Assembly (NCBI RefSeq): GCF_008245225.1
Contig: NZ_VTAW01000002.1
Span: 186,001 to 250,000 of the forward strand
Length of the DNA: 64,000 nucleotides
Reading direction: 5' to 3'
Source: Natrialba swarupiae
Lineage (GTDB): Archaea > Halobacteriota > Halobacteria > Halobacteriales > Natrialbaceae
This document shows positions 60,796-64,000 of the stretch, piece by piece (position 1 is the first letter of the stretch; every line of letters begins with the position of its first letter). The notes below the pieces were generated by a model that searched no databases, had not been told where the DNA came from, and saw only the letters and a list, made by a program, of their open reading frames with translations. Both the position numbers and the translations under genes were made by a program.

Positions 60796-61002
60796 CTACT
60801 GGTCGTTCGACTCAGCAACGCCCTCGTCCCCGTGCTCGTCGACCCCTTCCTCCGCTTCAGCCTCGAGTTCCTCGAGATACTGTTCGGCGTCGTAGCGCAC
60901 GTAGCCGGTGTACAGCAAGACGATCGAGAACAGGATCAGCGGAACGCCAAAGAGCATGAACAGCGCTGCCAGAAGCGTGATGAGATCGGGTGGGAGCGCC
61001 AT
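60796..61002 (-). CDS. small single-helix membrane protein
   Basis: A 68-residue protein. A long hydrophobic segment (ITLLAALFMLFGVPLILFSIVLLY, about residues 7-30) is followed by a charged, acidic C-terminal tail. The family is unknown but it looks coding, and its ATG at 61002 lies close to an AT-rich stretch. It sits between the convergent AI-2E gene and nreA (same strand as nreA). Confidence 0.6.
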   Translation of the reverse strand: MALPPDLITLLAALFMLFGVPLILFSIVLLYTGYVRYDAEQYLEELEAEAEEGVDEHGDEGVAESNDQ

Positions 61003-61101
61003 AAGGTGACTCGGCGCCGATCGATTAAAGGCGTTTTCCTCGAGTGCGCCGACGGATACCGCCACAGCCATCGCCCGAATTCGGACGATGTGATGACCCG
61101 A

Positions 61102-62409
61102 TCACGGCTCCTTCGAGCGAGCAAACGCGTCCAGACTCGACTGCAAGCCGGCGGCCAGCTCCGACTTCCGGCGCAAGCGCGCGTGCGAAACCGGGAGTCG
61201 GGTCGCGACCTCCGAGACGGCGTCGTGGAAGGTTTCGGCTTCGCCGTACTCCCCCTCGAAGGCGTTTCGGACGCTCTCGCGGACCTGCCAGACGCCGACC
61301 GGGGCCCAGTAGTCGTCGCTCACCTCACGTAAGACGAGACACTTCGCCTGGCGACCGATCGACTCGAGGTACTCGAAGACGCCGAGGCGGGCGGCGTAGT
61401 ACGCGCCGGCAGTCTCCTCGACGTAGCTCGTCCGGCCCTCGTAGCCCTCGCTGGCGCTGGCCATCCAGACGTCGTCGTGGGGATCCGGATTCCAGATGCT
61501 ACCCGGCGCTTTCATCTCGACGAGTTCGAACTCCCAGCGTCCGGGGGCGAGGATCACCCAGTACCGATTCCCCATATACTCGTTTGCCCACACCTGTACC
61601 TCGTCGACGCTCGGCGCGTTTCGGATGCGCCCCCGGAGGAACTGCCCGACGGTGTCGTCGACCGCCGTGATCGACCACCGCGTCGGAACGAGTCGCCGCT
61701 GTTTCGCCTCGCCCAGCGCGCCCGCAGAGAGGATCGAGTTGATCTCGTAGACGTCGAATCCCCGCCGGTAGAGGTAGGTCATCGCCCCCTGGGCCTGCCA
61801 GTCGTCGTCTTCTAAGGTCTTCTTGACCGGCTTCGGAACGTACGGATTCTCCCGCAGTTCGGCGTTGCGAGCATTGGCGCGGGGGCCACGCGGGGTCGCC
61901 ACGTCCGTTCCTGCCTCGAGTCCGAGGTCGGGTTTGTCGTCCAGACCGATCTCGAGGTCGACCGGCCGGTCCGCGATGGCGACCTCCCGCTGGACGCCGA
62001 CGAAGCCGTCCCAGGTGTCGTGAACGGAGGGCGTGAGTCGACTCGCGATCCCCGGTGAGTCGACGTTCGCACGCTTGCTCGAGTTCAACAGTCCGGTTCT
62101 GCGCTGGAGGACGTCGTCGATGGCGTACCCCTGACGATACCAGTTTCCATCCGTGACGTACTCCTCGGCGGCCTCCTCGTCGCCGACCGGCGAGAGCAAT
62201 CCGACGGGAATGTCGGGATAGTTCGATCGCCCGACGAAGATCGACGGCGACGTCGAGCCGACGAGGGCATCGCCCGAGAGCGCGTCGTCGAACCGGCGCT
62301 CGAAGTCCGCCAAATGGTCCGTAATCGCGTAGGATTTCTCCTTTGCGAGACGACGGCGCTCGGCCTCCTCGTCGGGCTCGAGTTCCTCGATGTAGTCGTC
62401 GAGGCGCAT
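61102..62409 (-). CDS. nreA: archaeal DNA repair protein NreA
   Basis: A 435-residue Nre-family protein. Motifs GSTSPSIFVGRSNYPDIPVGLLSP, LDDKPDLGLEAGTDVATPRGPRA and PTRWSITAVDDTVG are typical. The last residues (QSSLDAFARSKEP) form a PIP-like box, fitting the known interaction of NreA with PCNA. NreA helps resist DNA damage. The ATG at 62409 (MRLDDYIEELEPD) is preferred over one 81 nt upstream, since the longer start adds an unlikely leader. Confidence 0.92.
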   Translation of the reverse strand: MRLDDYIEELEPDEEAERRRLAKEKSYAITDHLADFERRFDDALSGDALVGSTSPSIFVGRSNYPDIPVGLLSPVGDEEAAEEYVTDGNWYRQGYAIDDVLQRRTGLLNSSKRANVDSPGIASRLTPSVHDTWDGFVGVQREVAIADRPVDLEIGLDDKPDLGLEAGTDVATPRGPRANARNAELRENPYVPKPVKKTLEDDDWQAQGAMTYLYRRGFDVYEINSILSAGALGEAKQRRLVPTRWSITAVDDTVGQFLRGRIRNAPSVDEVQVWANEYMGNRYWVILAPGRWEFELVEMKAPGSIWNPDPHDDVWMASASEGYEGRTSYVEETAGAYYAARLGVFEYLESIGRQAKCLVLREVSDDYWAPVGVWQVRESVRNAFEGEYGEAETFHDAVSEVATRLPVSHARLRRKSELAAGLQSSLDAFARSKEP

Positions 62410-62658
62410 TCGGTCGGTGTAGGGTGGCGGACCGCTTGAATGTTGAGTTCCGGCTTCGAACGCCACTCGGCTCACCGATAGTACAAACACGGTCGGTACT
62501 CCTAGCTCCTCATCAGTCTGCGATGACTGATACGGATCGTTGTCGTATCACTCGATCCACGACAGAAGTGTCAGAGGCACGGCCCGATCGGCGATCGGCG
62601 CTTCACCGACGTGGTGGGCCGCACCCACACATTTCGAACGGGAGATAAAATACCTATA

Positions 62659-62687
62659 AGGGTGTTTTCTGGCTCAGAAAATACCCT
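62659..62687 (+). promoter_or_regulatory. 12-bp hairpin downstream of a TATA-like element
   Basis: AGGGTGTTTTCT, loop GGCTC, then AGAAAATACCCT: a perfect stem apart from one G-T pair. A TATA-like sequence is just upstream. It could be an operator, a terminator or part of a small RNA. Confidence 0.5.
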
Positions 62688-62764
62688 GAACCCAGAGTCA
62701 ACGGCCGTCTCGAGATATATCGGCTCGCCGGCGGTGCCGGCGTCGAGAGCTCGCAAAAGACAAC

Positions 62765-62773
62765 GGTTAAAAA
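62765..62773 (+). promoter_or_regulatory. TATA-like element before the zinc-finger/aEF1-beta operon
   Basis: GTTAAAAAC lies about 26 nt before the ATG at 62796, so the transcript could be leaderless. GGAGG is also close to the ATG, too close for a standard ribosome-binding site. Confidence 0.4.
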
Positions 62774-62795
62774 CGACGGGCGGAAAGGGAGGAGT

Positions 62796-62975
62796 ATGAG
62801 TACGACCGACGACCAAGGGACGCGATCCTGCGTCTCCTGTGGGATCAATATCGCCGGAACGAACGCCGCCGCGTTCAAGTGTCCCGACTGTGGGGCCCAG
62901 ATCTACCGCTGTGCCAAGTGCCGCAAGCAGAGTAACCTCTACGAGTGCCCCGACTGCGGATTCATGGGTCCGTGA
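62796..62975 (+). CDS. HVO_2753-type double zinc-finger microprotein
   Basis: A 59-residue protein. Four CxxC units are present: CVSCG, CPDCG, CAKC and CPDCGF. This matches the family of the Haloferax volcanii microprotein HVO_2753, which has two zinc sites. It begins [10 protein letters not shown] and ends CGFMGP. It is too short for many gene finders. It lies 10 nt before aEF1-beta, a conserved haloarchaeal neighbour pair. Confidence 0.88.
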   Translation: MSTTDDQGTRSCVSCGINIAGTNAAAFKCPDCGAQIYRCAKCRKQSNLYECPDCGFMGP

Positions 62976-62985
62976 GACGATTACT

Positions 62986-63252
62986 ATGGGAAAAGTAGCT
63001 GCCAAAATCAAGGTCATGCCGAACAGCCCCGAGATCGACCTCGACGCGCTCCAGGAACGTCTCGAGAGTTCGCTTCCCGAGGGAGCGAAGATCAACGGCG
63101 TCGAACGGGAGGAGGTCGCGTTCGGCCTCGTCGCGCTCTACCCCACCGTGATCGTCCCCGACGGCTCCGGCGGAACCGAAACCGTCGAAGAGAACTTCAC
63201 GGGCGTCGAAGGCGTCGAGAGCGTCGGCGTCGAGAACGTCGGCCGTATCTGA
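62986..63252 (+). CDS. ef1b: translation elongation factor aEF-1 beta
   Basis: An 88-residue protein, the usual length of the archaeal nucleotide-exchange factor for aEF-1 alpha. [22 protein letters not shown] starts the fold, and [12 protein letters not shown]-like [16 protein letters not shown] and the C-terminal [16 protein letters not shown] complete it. It releases GDP from aEF-1 alpha. It is 10 nt downstream of the zinc-finger gene, so it is probably in one operon with it. Confidence 0.95.
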   Translation: MGKVAAKIKVMPNSPEIDLDALQERLESSLPEGAKINGVEREEVAFGLVALYPTVIVPDGSGGTETVEENFTGVEGVESVGVENVGRI

Positions 63253-63463
63253 TCGGACAGCCGTTTTTCACCGCTCGAGGGACACCGCTTCCAGTCTGTA
63301 CTACGTGGTTGTGAACGGGTGAGTTTGCGCTCCTTACGTGTCATCGCGGCCGAACCGGGAGTGAGCTGATCAATCTCTCCGAGCGGACCGTTCGGGCACA
63401 CCGAACCTGGACTCCCCGATCCGATCACAATTCTTACTGTCGCGAACGGGAAACGACTCGAGC

Positions 63464-64000
63464 GTGAACGCGCTGTCGGACCCGCGAAAGCGTCGGTGGC
63501 TCGCATGGGGAGCGCTCGCGGTCGTCTTCTTGCTCGTCAATCTTCACCGACTCTCGACGGCCGTCCTCTCCGAGCGGCTGACGGCGGATTTCGCCACGAC
63601 AGCGGCCCAGTTGGGAACGCTTCACGCGTCGTTTTTCCTGATCTACGCGGCGATTCAGATCCCGACCGGTGTGCTCGCGGATCGGGTCGGGCCGCGCCAC
63701 GTTGGGTCGATCGGCGGCGTCGTGTTGAGCGTCGGCGCGATCGGCTTCGCCGTCAGCGACGGCTACGTGCTCGCACTTGCCTCTCGGGCGCTGATCGGTC
63801 TCGGAAGCGGCGTCATCTTCATCTCCATCCTCCGGTTCTGTGCGAACTGGTATCGGGCGGGCGAGTTCGCGACGATGACGGGGTTGACCGCCGGTGTCGC
63901 GGGCCTCGGTGCCATCCTCGCAACCACGCCGCTCGCGATCACCGTCGACTCGTTCGGTTGGCGACCGACCGTCCTCGGACTGGCGGTCGTCGGCTTCCTC
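63464..64000 (+). CDS. MFS transporter, N-terminal part
   Basis: 179 codons from a GTG at 63464 to the window edge. Hydrophobic helices and the MFS loop motif TGVLADRVGPRH between TM2 and TM3 mark a major facilitator protein. The C-terminal half lies outside. The substrate is unknown. The upstream gap (63253-63463) has no gene that I can support. Confidence 0.88.
   Translation, partial: MNALSDPRKRRWLAWGALAVVFLLVNLHRLSTAVLSERLTADFATTAAQLGTLHASFFLIYAAIQIPTGVLADRVGPRHVGSIGGVVLSVGAIGFAVSDGYVLALASRALIGLGSGVIFISILRFCANWYRAGEFATMTGLTAGVAGLGAILATTPLAITVDSFGWRPTVLGLAVVGFL

Larger units (their letters stand above)
62410..62795. other. intergenic region with a promoter and a long hairpin
   Basis: About 385 nt. 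It contains a 13-nt piece of the 71-nt repeat (TGCGATGACTGAT at 62519-62531), a TATA-like GAGATAAAATACC (62642-62654), a 12-bp hairpin (62659-62687) and a further TATA-like GGTTAAAAAC (62764-62773) for the zinc-finger gene. No protein gene is seen. Confidence 0.5.

Noticed and set aside
1-64000. CRISPR array, insertion sequence or replication origin
   Set aside because: No regularly spaced repeats, no transposase-like protein, and no Cdc6/Orc1 gene or origin-box cluster were seen.

Overview
The window is a high-GC haloarchaeal chromosome segment. Nearly all proteins are acidic, many transcripts look leaderless (TATA boxes about 25-30 nt before the start codon), and it carries a complete archaeal S10/spc-type ribosomal protein string. 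Zinc-ribbon microproteins, HTH-10, amphi-Trp and DUF5786/5789-type proteins also point to Halobacteria. A Natrialbales-like genus is plausible, but I cannot name the species.

Layout. 1-2300: small haloarchaeal proteins, an HTH-10 regulator, and tRNA-Gly(GCC) with a partial tandem copy of its 3' end. 2336-16825: one long tightly packed operon (SPOUT RNA methyltransferase, uL3 to uL15, RNase P component 1, SecY). 17272-24780: aerobic respiration (cytochrome oxidase II and a I/III fusion, small subunit IV-like protein), a subtilase and small proteins. 24840-30796: adenylate kinase, a large pilin-like secreted protein, DUF106 (YidC/Get1/EMC3 superfamily), CMP kinase, Cbf5 and tRNA-Pro(GGG). 30797-33719: a lower-GC block beside the tRNA with amidohydrolase, DUF59 and zinc alcohol dehydrogenase. 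33748-44059: mixed genes, including an Nmad3-like protein, MATE pump, Get3/ArsA ATPase, aminotransferase, a frameshifted PQQ-propeller lipoprotein, and CinA-type and YdjM-type proteins.

44164-57763 looks like one functional unit for uptake and breakdown of a polyamine or guanidino compound. It encodes an HDAC/acetylpolyamine-amidohydrolase-type enzyme, two class III aminotransferases, a PotD/PotA/fused PotBC-type ABC transporter, a nitrilase-family amidase, an agmatinase-family ureohydrolase and a class I aminotransferase. Two paralogous NrpR-like regulators lie inside it. All four promoter regions carry a palindrome with a 6-bp spacer: two GGAA-N6-TTCC sites (the known methanogen NrpR operator) and two TGGCA-N6-TGCCA sites. 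I regard this candidate two-regulator, two-operator circuit as the most interesting feature of the window.

57842-64000: DUF5789, CPBP-family and DUF302 proteins, an AI-2E-type permease, NreA DNA repair protein with a PCNA-binding tail, a 59-residue zinc-finger protein, aEF1-beta, and an MFS transporter cut by the window end. Two dispersed repeat families, one a 71-nt imperfect hairpin, occupy intergenic gaps.
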